64,000 bases of DNA from Thermothelomyces thermophilus ATCC 42464. Lineage: Eukaryota > Ascomycota > Sordariomycetes > Sordariales > Chaetomiaceae. Made by a program: the position numbers and the translations under genes. The stretch spans positions 7,688,001-7,752,000 of the forward strand of contig NC_016472.1 in assembly GCF_000226095.1 (NCBI RefSeq), read 5' to 3'. The notes under the pieces were generated by a model. The model did not search any database. It had not been told where the DNA came from and saw nothing but the letters and a program-made list of their open reading frames with translations. How positions within the stretch are numbered: the first letter of the stretch is position 1; the number at the start of each line of letters is the position of its first letter. This document shows, piece after piece, positions 22,010-32,900 of the stretch.

Positions 22010-25000
22010 TTACTCTTCGCGATACGAAATCTTGCGCATTTCCCCGAGCCGCTGGCGCGCAGCAGACAGGGCGTTCTCGAGTTGCAGAATTTCGACCTAG
22101 ATAGCGAAAGGGAGTCAGCGGCTGCTCAGTGCGGATTGCTTCTACGGTGATCGACAAGAGGAAGGATCTGGGGGGCAACATGAACTTACCTGCTGCTCCA
22201 TTTCGCGCACTTTGAACTCGTGCGCACCCAGCTTGGAGTAGTCGATCTTCTCCTCTCCCGCGTGGCGGTCCTTGATCATTTCCTGGACCTGGCGGACAAG
22301 GGCGCGGCAGGCTGCGCCGACTGCCTTGCTGGCTTGCTCCAGGTTCTCTTGGCTCTTGCTCATGAAGCCGGCCTTGACGCGGCTGGCCGCCACTAGCTGG
22401 GCCGTCGACGCCGCTACATCGTTGGATGCCACGATCAGCTGTTCCGGGCTGTTGCGGTTCGAGAGCACGCCATCGGCCGTCTCGATGAGCGTGTTGGTCG
22501 ACGACGCGACTGCCTTGGCCGCCGAAATGAGGCCTTCCGTCCACCGGTTGTTCTTCTTGTAGAAGGCGGTGCGCGAGGAGGAGCCCCGCCCTGCCTGAAC
22601 AATCTCCTGTTGCGTAACGGTGGCCGCCTTGATGAGCTGCGCGATGGCCGTGGTGATTGCCATGGCGGCGTCCAGTATCGAATCGTGGACCCGGAGTTCG
22701 TAAGTAGTATAACCGTCCCGGGGCTTGGTCTTCAACTTGTTCAGGCGTTCAACCGCTGCCTGAATGGCATCGGCCGCCCTGCTGAGCTCTTGGTCGACGA
22801 TATCGCCCAGATCGCCCTTGCTGGCAAGTTTGCCGAAGCCGGGCGCGAAGCCTTCAACAACCTTGTTGAGCTTCTGTAAATTCATTTGAACTTCGTGGTT
22901 GCCGTTGATAACAACGTCCGTCTTTTGCATCGGATCCATGCCCTCCAGGCGGAAGCTGAGCAAGCTACGGAAGAACATGACGGTGGCGTGGGCCGACTGA
23001 CGGGCGCCGCTGATCAGGAGATCGCTCTTGCTCTCGTCGGTGGCCAGGCGTGTCAGACCCTTCGCGTTACTGCAGACGTCCGCGATAGCACCGGAGAACA
23101 CGTTGACATTCTTGATCAGCTCCGCATGGCTGCCGTTGGGCCCGTCGGCGATGAAGTTGTTGAATGAGGTCGCAAACTCGGTAGCGCTAGCGGCCGCCTT
23201 CTCGATCTGCGACAAGACGTAAGAAGGTGACGCGTTCTGGTTGCCAGCTTGCATGGTCGAGTCAAGCTCGTACATGGCGTCGTCGACGCGCTGTACCCCT
23301 GACTGGAGCACCGAGTCGATGATCTCATTGATCTTTTCCATCTGGGCGAGGATCAAGACATCCAGTTGACTATCGAGAGCCTGGTCTGATGTGCCCTGGT
23401 TGTTCTTCAGCTCGTTGAGCTCGAGCAGCGTCTGGTCCATGCCGGCTTTGTAGACCTCGAGCTCCTCCTCCTTCTCGCGAAGAAGGGCCTCCAGATCAGA
23501 GTTGCCCTCCCGCAGCTTGGCCTGGGCCTCCTCCAAAGCGCGCGACTTGTTGCGCAGCGCCTCCTCCAGATCCGCCATCTCGCGGTTGTACTTAGAGAGC
23601 ATGGTGGAGAGCTCGTTGCCTTTGCTCCTCTCCAGATTGTCTGCGCGGTCCAGGGCCATCCGGAGCTCTCGCTTCAGCTTTTCCACTTCGTCCTTGTTGG
23701 CGCCAGCCAGCCTATCCTTCTCGTGAAGGGCGCGATCGCGTTCCCGGATCATGTCGGCGAGCTCTAGGTTCTTCGTCTTGATCTCGCGCTCCAGCTTCTC
23801 TCGTCGGTCAATCGCCTCCTGAGCGGAGGCAGCCTTGAGCTGTACCGACTTGAACTTCTGGAGCAGGTCAAGATGCTCGTGGCGGAGTTGGGAGTACAGC
23901 TTCGCCAAGGCCTCGTACTTGGTTCTCCACGTGTTGACTTGCTCCTGCAGTGCTCGGATCTGGTCATCCTTACTGCTAATTTGCTGCCCATAGTTGTTCT
24001 GAATCTGTTGCAGCTCTCCTTCCAAAGCCTTGACACGTTGGTCGTACTGCTGCAGCATCAGTTGATCGCGCTCATACTGTGCCCGCGCATTAAGGTTCTC
24101 TTGCTCGAGCTCGGCAAGCCGACCTTGTGTCTGCCATTGCGCTTGTTGAGCCCTCAACGCTTCCTGCTCCCGCTGTTGCTGCTCCAACAGCCGCCGTTGT
24201 TGCTCCTCAAATTCGCGCTGTGCCTGCAGTTGGGCTTGTTGCTGCGCGAGCAGCGCTGCTTGTTGCTGTGCCTCCAACACACGCTGCTGCTCCTCGAATT
24301 CCCGGTTCTGCCTATCCAGCTCGTTTTTCCAGAACTCATTGATCTCGTCCGGCTCCTCATTCTTCGGTGGTGGCGGGGGCGTCGGTTGCTTCTCAATCTC
24401 CTTCTTTGGGCGTGCAGGAAGCGCAGGCGCATTGTCGTCTTCTGCGAGCAGATTGGGCGGGTCTTGCGGCAGTTTTGGAATGGTGATGAGGCTCGTGAGA
24501 TAGCGGAGATTGGAGCACTCGTAGTAGAACTTGACGAGGCGGTAGTGTTGTGCATCATATCTTTGTCGGAGGGGTTCCAAGGCCTCGTTGTCACCCGTAG
24601 CTAGGCAGTGTCAGTTGGAAAAAATAATTCCTCTCAATCCTGCGATAAGGAGATTTACTTGAGTGCATTGCCCTGAGCATGCTGGTAATGAACTTGTAGA
24701 TGCCGTAGCTCTCGGTGACGAGAGGAACAAGAGCAGAAATTCTGCACTCGTTGTTACCGACGTTGCGGAAGTGCGAGAATATCAGCTTCTGGAACTGGTC
24801 GATCTTGTCCTGCAGGGTCATCAGATCCGTGATGGTCTCGTAACCCTCATTGGGGTCATTGATCGCCTTGAGGCTAATGTACTCCTCGTACTCGAAGGTG
24901 CCGTTGAACTCGGGATGTTGCTTGTGGAACGACAACTTGGCGAGCAGGTAATGGACGTATTCCCTGATCAAGGGGCCGTAGCCACGCATGCCCTCGCCGG

Positions 25001-25422
25001 CCATTCCGCGGTTCAGACTGTCGATCCACCCCCTGTTTGCCATTGCCTCTCTCAGAGTTACCGGGTGACCCTCTTGGAGAACCTTGTGGACCGTAATCAG
25101 GGCCTTGAATGTCTGGACCTCGTCGGCCAGGATGGGTTGGACCTTGAGGCCGGCCCAGAAAGACTGCGACGACTTGTGGTCCCAAGTGTAGACGATACAG
25201 CTGCGGACATGTTTGCGCTTCGGGGCAGTCTCATCGGGGCTTGTCGCTTTCTTGATGTTGATGGCCAGCTCGGCCTCGGACCTGCGCGGCATGCCGGGTC
25301 AGTCTGCAATGCTCGAAGCTTTGGACACGTTGACGACTCATGGAATGAGAGCGGAAGCGACAGCGGAAGCGGAAGCAATCGCAAACGGACTTAGTGTGGT
25401 CAAGGCTGCGTATGGTAGCCAT
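22010..25422 (-). CDS. SLA2: Cytoskeleton assembly control protein Sla2 (ANTH, coiled coil, I/LWEQ)
   Basis: Endocytic adaptor linking clathrin coats and PIP2 membranes to actin (HIP1R family). Minus-strand exons are 25422-25391, 25281-24659, 24600-22190 and 22096-22010, coding 3,153 nt (1,050 aa). The 32-nt first exon gives MATIRSLDHTK, joined to SEAELAINIKKATS; its donor is the less usual GTCCGT. The ANTH domain occupies about residues 12-280 (VRSCIVYTWDHKSSQSFWAG). A Gln/Glu-rich coiled coil spans about 310-640, and the C-terminal I/LWEQ talin-like actin-binding domain spans about 800-1040. The last exon supplies VEILQLENALSAARQRLGEM. SLA2 is the standard right flank of the MAT locus in filamentous ascomycetes. 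Confidence 0.96.
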
Positions 25423-26275
25423 GTTGGGCACCTATAGAGTGCCGCCGCGTTGGTCGGTGGATGTGCGAATCAGAGAGGTGCGGGAAGAACGAAACCGCAA
25501 ACGGCACTGGGCAACTCGGATCATAAGAGAACGAAGTGCAGGTGTCAGGGGCGACAGATTCCGCGCATCCGAAACCCCGCGCGGTGGATCGTGGGAGTAG
25601 AAGCTATTCGGCCGAGAGCGGGTGGCTACACTAGGAGTGACGTCGGGGAAGTCGACGTGTTCAACAAAGGGAGGGAAAAATTAAGTGCTATTAGAGGTAC
25701 CTGAAATGAGCAGCGGATCTGGAGCTCGCCTCCTTATCGTCGTCAGCCAGGCTTGGAAGTTGCGCGGCGATTTGCCTTGAACGTTGAAATCAAGCAGCCA
25801 ATCATATGTGACACAGGAGATGCTCGACGGGCCGTCGTGGGGCGGTCAGCTGCCATGAATTATTCAAGCGGGGCATGAGCTCCAGCCCCGCCAACCCTGC
25901 CAAGCCCGCCCGCTATCCGTACTAGTACATAATTACTGTGTGGTACTTGTTCATCTTGGCAGATGACGCTCGTTCATTGCAAGGCTACCTACCATCAACT
26001 GAGCTTGTCACGAGGCGTAGACTCATCACTTGAATCCGCTCTTGGGCTAGCCCTTAAATCTCCGCTTCCTGGAATGCTTTGCCTCGATACCTTTTGAGTT
26101 CCTCCAACATTTAGAACGCTCCCATAGCTTCCGGCCAAGAAAACAGTCCGACCCTGACAGGTACCTCTCAGAAAAGAGCCCTTTGTCGATCATTCTAAAG
26201 GCCCAATAACAACCCCACCCCCGCGCCTCAGCCAAAAGCACTCTTCCATCTCCCGAACACCAACCATCTGCAACC
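25423..26275. promoter_or_regulatory. Divergent SLA2/ATG3 promoter region
   Basis: 853 bases between head-to-head genes. No gene is supported. A CT-rich leader precedes the ATG3 start. No repeat beyond short CCG-rich words is seen. Confidence 0.5.
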
Positions 26276-27459
26276 ATGAACATCCTTTACTCAACAGTCA
26301 ACAGCCTGCGAGACAGGTATACGCCGGCGAGCCATACCTCGACCTTCCGTAAGACAGGCGAGATCACTCCCGAGGAGTTTCTCGCCGCGGGCGATTATCT
26401 GGTCTTCAAGTTCCCGTCCTGGTCATGGGCCGATGCCGAGACACCTAGCAAGCGCATCAGCCATCTTCCGCCGGGGAAGCAATACCTGGTAACACGCCAC
26501 GTCCCCTGCCACCGCCGCCTCAACGACGACTTTGCCGGCGATGCGGGACATGAGGAGGCCGTGGTGGAGGGAGGCAAGAACAACGACGACGATGGCTGGC
26601 TGCGGACCGGCGGCCTGACCAGCTCCCAGCCGCTCAAGGTGCGGGAAGTACGGACGGTAGATGATTCCGGCAATATCGGCGACCGGGAGGTCATCGACGA
26701 AGACGATATTCCAGATATGGAGGATGAAGAGGACGACGAGGCCATCATCCGGGATGCCGACGGGGACGGCAAGAGCAGGTGAGCAGACCGTCGTCGAGCC
26801 ACTAACAATGCGCGCGCACACCGTACTGACTCATTTCGGTTTTTTTTGTTCCCTTCAGCGGACGGCGGACATACTCGTTGTACATCGTCTACTCGCCGTG
26901 GTACAAGACCCCGCGGATGTACATGTCTGGCTACCAGCCCAACGGCGAGCCGCTGCCTCCTCACCTCATGATGGAGGATATTGTGGGGGACTACAAGGAC
27001 AAGACGGTGACCCTGGAGGACTTTCCATTCTTTGCGAACAGCGTGAAGATGGCGAGCATACACCCGTGCAAACACGCTTCCGTCATGAAGACCCTCCTCG
27101 ACCGGGCTGACGCGGCGCTCAAGCTGCGGAGGGAGAGGCAAAAGGCGGGTCTAGCCGCTGGCAGCAACCAGGGGTTGGAGGGGTTGGAGGGGTTAGAGAG
27201 TGAGATCGCCAACCTGAACGTCGGCGGTGCCGATGCCTCCAGCGACAATAACGATGAGTGGGAGGAGGTACAGCACGACGTTGCTGATCAGGAAGTTGCC
27301 ATCCGGGTAGACCAATATCTGGTCGTGTTCTTGAAGGTACGTCTCTCGGCCCCTTGGCCACTCTTCTTCACCTCCAGCAGGAGATGCGGCTTACACGGAT
27401 ACCAGTTCATTGCTAGTGTGACACCCGGGATCGAACACGACTTCACAATGGGAGTCTGA
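26276..27459 (+). CDS. ATG3: Autophagy E2-like enzyme Atg3
   Basis: Transfers Atg8 from the E1-like Atg7 to phosphatidylethanolamine during autophagosome growth. Exons are 26276-26778, 26859-27336 and 27406-27459, coding 1,035 nt (344 aa). The N-terminal helix ([20 protein letters not shown]) fits the membrane-sensing amphipathic helix of the family. An acidic flexible loop follows ([15 protein letters not shown]). The catalytic motif HPCKHASVM places the active cysteine at residue 238. A candidate Atg8-interacting motif W-E-E-V is at 302-305, the position of WEDL in yeast Atg3. The end EHDFTMGV is typical. The ATG at 26276 begins the helix directly and is certain. Confidence 0.96.
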
Positions 27460-27717
27460 TTGTCTTTTTTTCTTTCTTTCTTTTTTTTTGCCGATGATGT
27501 CTTTTGCGTTGGGTTGACACGGGGGGTGGGTTGTTGTCTGATTTTAGCTTGGCTCATTCTACGACTTGATGATAGTTGGGACCAGAGGGCAAACGGAGTC
27601 CTAGGCGCACAGTAGCAGGCAAGAAGGATGCAATGACAGGCGCGGAACAAGACGCCGGGAATTCATTCACAGATTGAAGTCATCTTCATAATAACAAGAC
27701 ATGCATTTCGACTGCTC

Positions 27718-28866
27718 TCAATCCCCGCCTCCGTCTTGATTCCCTTCCACCCCCTCTTCCTCCTCCTCGCTGACTTCTTCCCCGGCCTCTATCGCCTCCT
27801 GCCTCCTCTTCGCCGCCCGCTCCCTCTTCTTGTCCAGTAGTTTCTGCAGCTTCTTGGCCGCGTTGAACACCCCGTTCGTGCCCGCCCCGCACGCCGCGCA
27901 GCTCGGATCCCGCCGGTACCGCCTGAGCGCGCACCCCTCGCAGAAGTAGTGCCCGCACCGCGTCACCACGGGCGACTTGTACGGGCCCCGGCAGATGATG
28001 CACGCGAAGGGTATGTTGTCCAGCATGGCCGCCTCGGCCAGATCCGCATTGTCGTCGTCGTCTTCGCCGCCGCCTTTGCCGCCGCCTTTGCTGCCGCCGG
28101 CGATCTTGCGGTCCGCGCTGGCCACGATCGTCCCGCCGAGGACCTTCTTGCCCTTGGTGACGTTCTCCCACTCCTTGTCGAGCTGCCACCCGTACGCGTA
28201 GTCCTCGCGGGCGTGGAGGAACTTGCAGCTGTCGCCGAAGCCGCAGAAGCCGGTCGTCTTGTAGTCCTTGCACACGTCCGGCGCCATGTCGGTGATGGTG
28301 ATGGTCCGGATGTTGGTCGGAGCCTTGACCGGCCCCACCGTCCGCTGCGGCGCGTTGGGGTTGCGCTGGATGTAGCTGGTCTGGTTGGCCAGGCCTCTGT
28401 AGGTGCCGTCTGGCTGGTGCTCCGAAGACGTGGTGTTGTTCTTGTTGCTGTTGCTCTTCATCGCGCGGGTCGTTCCGAGGAGGTTGCGGGCCGAGAGGTC
28501 ATCGTTGGCATCTTCATCGTACCAGTTGCTCTGCTTCGTTGCTTCGTGCTTGCCAGTATCGAGCGCCCGGTTCCGGTCGGCTTCAAAGACGGTCGCGGTG
28601 AGGTCGTCGCTGTCCTTGCCGGTGGCGGAGGCGTCTTTTGAAGAGGCAGCTACTGCGCCATGATTGCGTTTCCTGCGCTTGATCCTTTGGCCGGTCTCGT
28701 CTTCTGAGGAGGAGAAATCAGAATCGTCGCTGTCGGCGGCTGGTGGCGGCGTCACAGGTCGTTTTCGGATGTTGGCCTTGCCCTTTGCGCCGCGCTTCTT
28801 GAAGATTGCGACCGGGGCAATCGGCGCGCATTGCTCATCACCAGGCTTCGTCTCTGTATCTGCCAT
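27718..28866 (-). CDS. CWC24: Pre-mRNA-splicing factor Cwc24 (CCCH plus RING)
   Basis: Spliceosome component, RNF113 family, recruited before the first splicing step. It is a single exon of 382 aa. The start is the ATG at 28866 (MADTETKPGDEQ); an in-frame upstream ATG would add a hydrophobic stretch unlike the family. The N-terminus is basic and Ser/Asp-rich. A CCCH zinc finger lies at about residues 199-218 (CKDYKTTGFCGFGDSCKFLH) and a RING finger at about 287-326 (CIICRGPY, CGHYFCEGC, CAACG). The C-terminal tail is Lys/Arg-rich then Glu-rich. It converges with ATG3 across 258 bases. Confidence 0.93.
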   Translation of the reverse strand: MADTETKPGDEQCAPIAPVAIFKKRGAKGKANIRKRPVTPPPAADSDDSDFSSSEDETGQRIKRRKRNHGAVAASSKDASATGKDSDDLTATVFEADRNRALDTGKHEATKQSNWYDEDANDDLSARNLLGTTRAMKSNSNKNNTTSSEHQPDGTYRGLANQTSYIQRNPNAPQRTVGPVKAPTNIRTITITDMAPDVCKDYKTTGFCGFGDSCKFLHAREDYAYGWQLDKEWENVTKGKKVLGGTIVASADRKIAGGSKGGGKGGGEDDDDNADLAEAAMLDNIPFACIICRGPYKSPVVTRCGHYFCEGCALRRYRRDPSCAACGAGTNGVFNAAKKLQKLLDKKRERAAKRRQEAIEAGEEVSEEEEEGVEGNQDGGGD

Positions 28867-29920
28867 GTTGTTGAGGAAATTGGGGTTTTCCAGAAAGCGG
28901 AAAGTGGCGAAAATAAGCAATCATTGATTAGCTATCCTGAAAGTAAACGTACGGATTTACTGTTGTCGCGCTGAGCGCGCAGAGGCTTATGTCATTGGTC
29001 CGAGCTCCCTATCAAGCCGTCCCAGAAGGGTTCAATGAGATGCTGACTAAGAAAGTGTTCGAGGTCTGGGGAGTATCCCAACATCCAAACAACTACGGAT
29101 AGGGACAGTTCATATGAGTGTACCCAGGAATCAAGCTTTCAGGTGGTGCCCAGGAAGCGTCCACATCTACATCTCTCACCGTCCACGCCCCAGATTTCCA
29201 ATTTAGTTTTCTCATTCAGTCATCAACGCTATCTCACATACTGTCCACGATTACAAAACGACCTCTTTAACATTACTTCACTCTCCTCTCTCTCCCATTC
29301 TCCGGTTTCGAGAACAATCTGACAGCGAATGGGGCACGCTTTCGCCACGGACCCAAATAACTGAGCCGTGGTTGCGTGCGCATGTGCTTGCCGGCTTGCG
29401 TACCAGGCAACCTAGACAGACGATGTTTCTTGAACCACCAAGAACTGGCAACGGAATTACCGTAGCGGAAACTTTCCGATCCGCCAAAACGCCTTGGAAG
29501 AACAGGTTGCGCAGAAAACTCAACCAAGGAGACCCCAACGCCCCGACCGTCAAAACAAGAGAGAACATGCTCCAAATGTTGGTCAAGGATAACCGAAGGG
29601 AGGGGGAGTGATCGGCGCCTCTTTGAAGTAGAGCGAGCGCATTGGTAGTACGCGCGCTGATTAGTGGACGGCCGATGTAAGGCTTTGGTCTCGGGGAGTC
29701 GGGTGGTGGTACAGAAGAGGAGAGGATTAGAAGAGCGAATCGTGAACCTCGTGACGCCCTGTATGCATGGCCGGTGTATGCATCACAGAAACCCCAAGTG
29801 CAATAGAAAATGGTTGTTGTAACGATCGACGAGAAAGAAAAATGATATGCTGGCCATCTAACAGAGGCGTCCGGGGTTGATATTCCAAGGAAACCGAAGG
29901 ATCGAACTCGAAGGATGCAT
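28867..29920. other. Intergenic region between the apsA 3' end and CWC24
   Basis: Both neighbours are on the minus strand, so this holds the apsA 3' UTR and the CWC24 promoter. A frame of about 250 codons crosses 29278-30039 on the minus strand but overlaps the last apsA exon in another frame and has no family resemblance. Nothing else is seen. Confidence 0.5.
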
Positions 29921-32900
29921 TCATGCCCGGGACTTGACAGTTCCGGATGGTGTTGGCGTCGTAGCGCCAGGTGTAGGTGACCGGAAACCTGGAACCGAGT
30001 GGCGGCTCTTCTTCGCACTATTAGTGAGCGTGCCGACATCGTGCTTGCCTGGAAAAGACGGTTAATATCTCCGGCGCATGACTTTTATCTTTGGAAAAAG
30101 TTTCACTCACCATCGCAGCATGCGCGCACATTCTCGAGCTTATCAGCCTCACGATCCTGCCTCACGATCATCTCCCGGACATCTTCGGCGCTGTCTTGGA
30201 GGTCGCTAGTTTCGTAGATGCCCAGGGCAGTGTGACGCCCCTGAACACTCCGGCTCCTGATGCTGCCAAAGGTCCCCGAGATCTTGGTGTCCTTCCAATA
30301 CCCACTGATCCTGCTGAGAGTACCATGGGACTGGCGGCCCTGCGAGGCCTTGGAGCGCGAGGGTGTCAACGTAGGTACGCTCACTGAGATGTCCATGGGG
30401 GGAGATTCCCGCGCCGACCGGGAGTTGTGCGACGACAGCGAAGGCGCCGCTCGGCTGCCATTTGCTTGGCGTCTTCCGATCGGCGGGTTGAATTCGTCGA
30501 CGTCCTCCCTGGCGATGTTGCCAGCAATCTCCTCGGCATCCGACTGGCCCTCACTGGCTGTCCGGAGAAGCAGGTATGACAGCGCGTTGAACCACGTCTC
30601 GTGCCGCTGGCCGGTAGTGCAGGTGAACTTTATGCTCCTACCAGGCGACACGATGATCAAGCTCTTCCTGTGCAGACCTGGCGGCATCGGGTTGTCATCA
30701 GCGACAACCCGAACCGCCTCGATCTGGACGCTCTTGGCTCGCAACTCGGAACGCCCAGCGGTCGAAGGGTCACGGTCACTCCAGTAGAGAGTACGCGTGT
30801 ACGGGTGAACCCAGAAGTATCTGCGGTGCCTGTTCTCTGACATCTCTCCACGACCGGCCTTTCGCGTGTATTTCCATAGATATTCGCCGATCATGGTCTG
30901 CGTGATTGCCTGGATCATGCGAGGGTCCGTGTTTGGCCCGAATCCCTGTGGATCGAGGCCGGCCACGCCGTGCATGTTGAACCGAGTATCAACCTCGGAT
31001 GTAAACGACGAGATGGAGGACTTCCGGCTGCGAAGCGTCGCCCGTGAAAGCGACTGCACCTCGTGAACATCGGCAGTTCCGACCCCCTGCTTGCCGCCCG
31101 CAGCGCGAGGGGTTGGCGTCCCGCGACCGGAGGCCACGGAGACTGGCGACATGGGTCGCTTCGAGCCAGTGGGAGTACGGGGTCTGAGAGATTGGTTTTG
31201 CGGTTTCAACGAAGAAGCTGGGAACAGTGGAGGACCCATGCTGCCAATCGTGCCTTGGCCACCCTGCGAAGAACCGCTCCTCGCCGCCTCGATAGCCTCC
31301 TTGTGGTTCGCCGGGAGCGGCGGGACCTCGTTGATGGAGGCCATACCACTGCCCGAACTGCCAGGCCTCCGAACAAGGGGTCCGCCGAGCGCATCGGTGC
31401 CGGCCTCGGCCATTATGCCTCTGGATCGCACAGAGTTGTCCAAGCTTTCTTGACGAGGCCGGTGGATCCTTACCGTAGATGGCGTGCCCATGCTGCCCAG
31501 CGATTGGGATCGCTCTAAGCTGGCCGTCGCAGGTGGCTGCAGCCTCTCCCTTATCATCTGATCGATAGCATCAGATGTTAGAGTTGTCTGAGCGCATTGA
31601 TCAGCTGTTGCCGTCACATTTGCTGGAGCGGCTTCGCTGTCGGCGTCACGAGGGAGAATGAATGCGTTCCGCTTAGGGCTGCGTGGCTCGATAGGTTCAA
31701 TGTGCAGCGATTGGATGCCTGCGAAGCCCAACACTTGAGCGACCTTGGGCTCCTCGGTCTGGATGGGTTCGATGGACTGAACGTGAATCTCCGAGAGAGA
31801 CAGGGCTGGCAGGGCGGCATCCGGAACACCCACTGGCTCGATATCCCAGGACTGAACGCCTGACATCTTCAGAGCAGGTGCTGGCGGTTCACACGGGGCA
31901 ACATCCAGCGTCTGGATGGAAGCAAGAGTAAGAGAAGGTGCAGGCGTCTCTGGCTCCTGGAAAGGCTCGACTTCTTCCGTCGCAATAGGCGACACCGAAA
32001 GCTTGATCGGGGACGCGGGCACCTCTTCCTGAGGCTCGATGTGCGTCGATGTAATCGAGGAGAACGATAGAGGCACGGGCAGAGGAGGAACATCCGCCTT
32101 GGGTTCCGAGCGCTCCTCGACGACCGGTGCGGGAAGCTCTATTGGCTCGACCTCTTCCGAATGGATAGTCGTGCAGGTGAGGGTGACGGGCGAGGGACGA
32201 GGAGTCTCGGGCCCAGCAACAGGCTGGACTTCCGTGGTGTGCAGAGCCGAGAAAGAGAGCGCGACTGGCAAGGGCGGAACGGGTTCGATGTCTTGAGAGA
32301 TAACGGCGGGAACACTCAGCGTCTGCGGTTTCGGAATGAGTGGCTCGGGTTCAGCCACAGGCTCGATGGACTGAGAAACGATCACGGGCGCACTGAGCGG
32401 CGGAGGCTCCGGACGGGGGGTTTCAGGTTCCGGCACCGGCTCAACATCTTGAGAGAGGATAACGGGCATGGTAAGCGTCGGAGGCTCCGGACAGGGGGTT
32501 TCAGGTTCCGGCACCGGCTCAACATCTTGAGAGAGGATAGCGGGCATGGTAAGCGTTGGTGGCTCCGGTAAAGCCGGCTCGGGTTCGGACACTGGCTCGA
32601 TAGCCTGAGCAAGAATGACCGGCACGCTCAGCTTCGGCAGAGGTGGCTCTGGTTCGACCACTGGCTCGACATGCTCGGAAACCACGGACGCGATCGACAG
32701 GGTCGGCGGCTCCACTAGCTCTACCACAGGCTCAGTCTGTTCAGATAGGATCGCCGTGACGCTCAAGAGTGGCGTGCTTGGCCGCGTTTCCGGTTCTGAG
32801 TGCGGCTCGATATCCTGCGACTCGATGGAAGAGAGGACAAGGGTCGGCGGAGGCGAGGGGAACTGACCCAGCTTTCTGTGCATATCCCATTCGTGCTGCA

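Noticed and set aside
23873-24604. Leu/Gln-rich plus-strand open frame
   Set aside because: Mirror of the Gln/Glu-rich coiled coil of SLA2 on the minus strand; low-complexity artefact.
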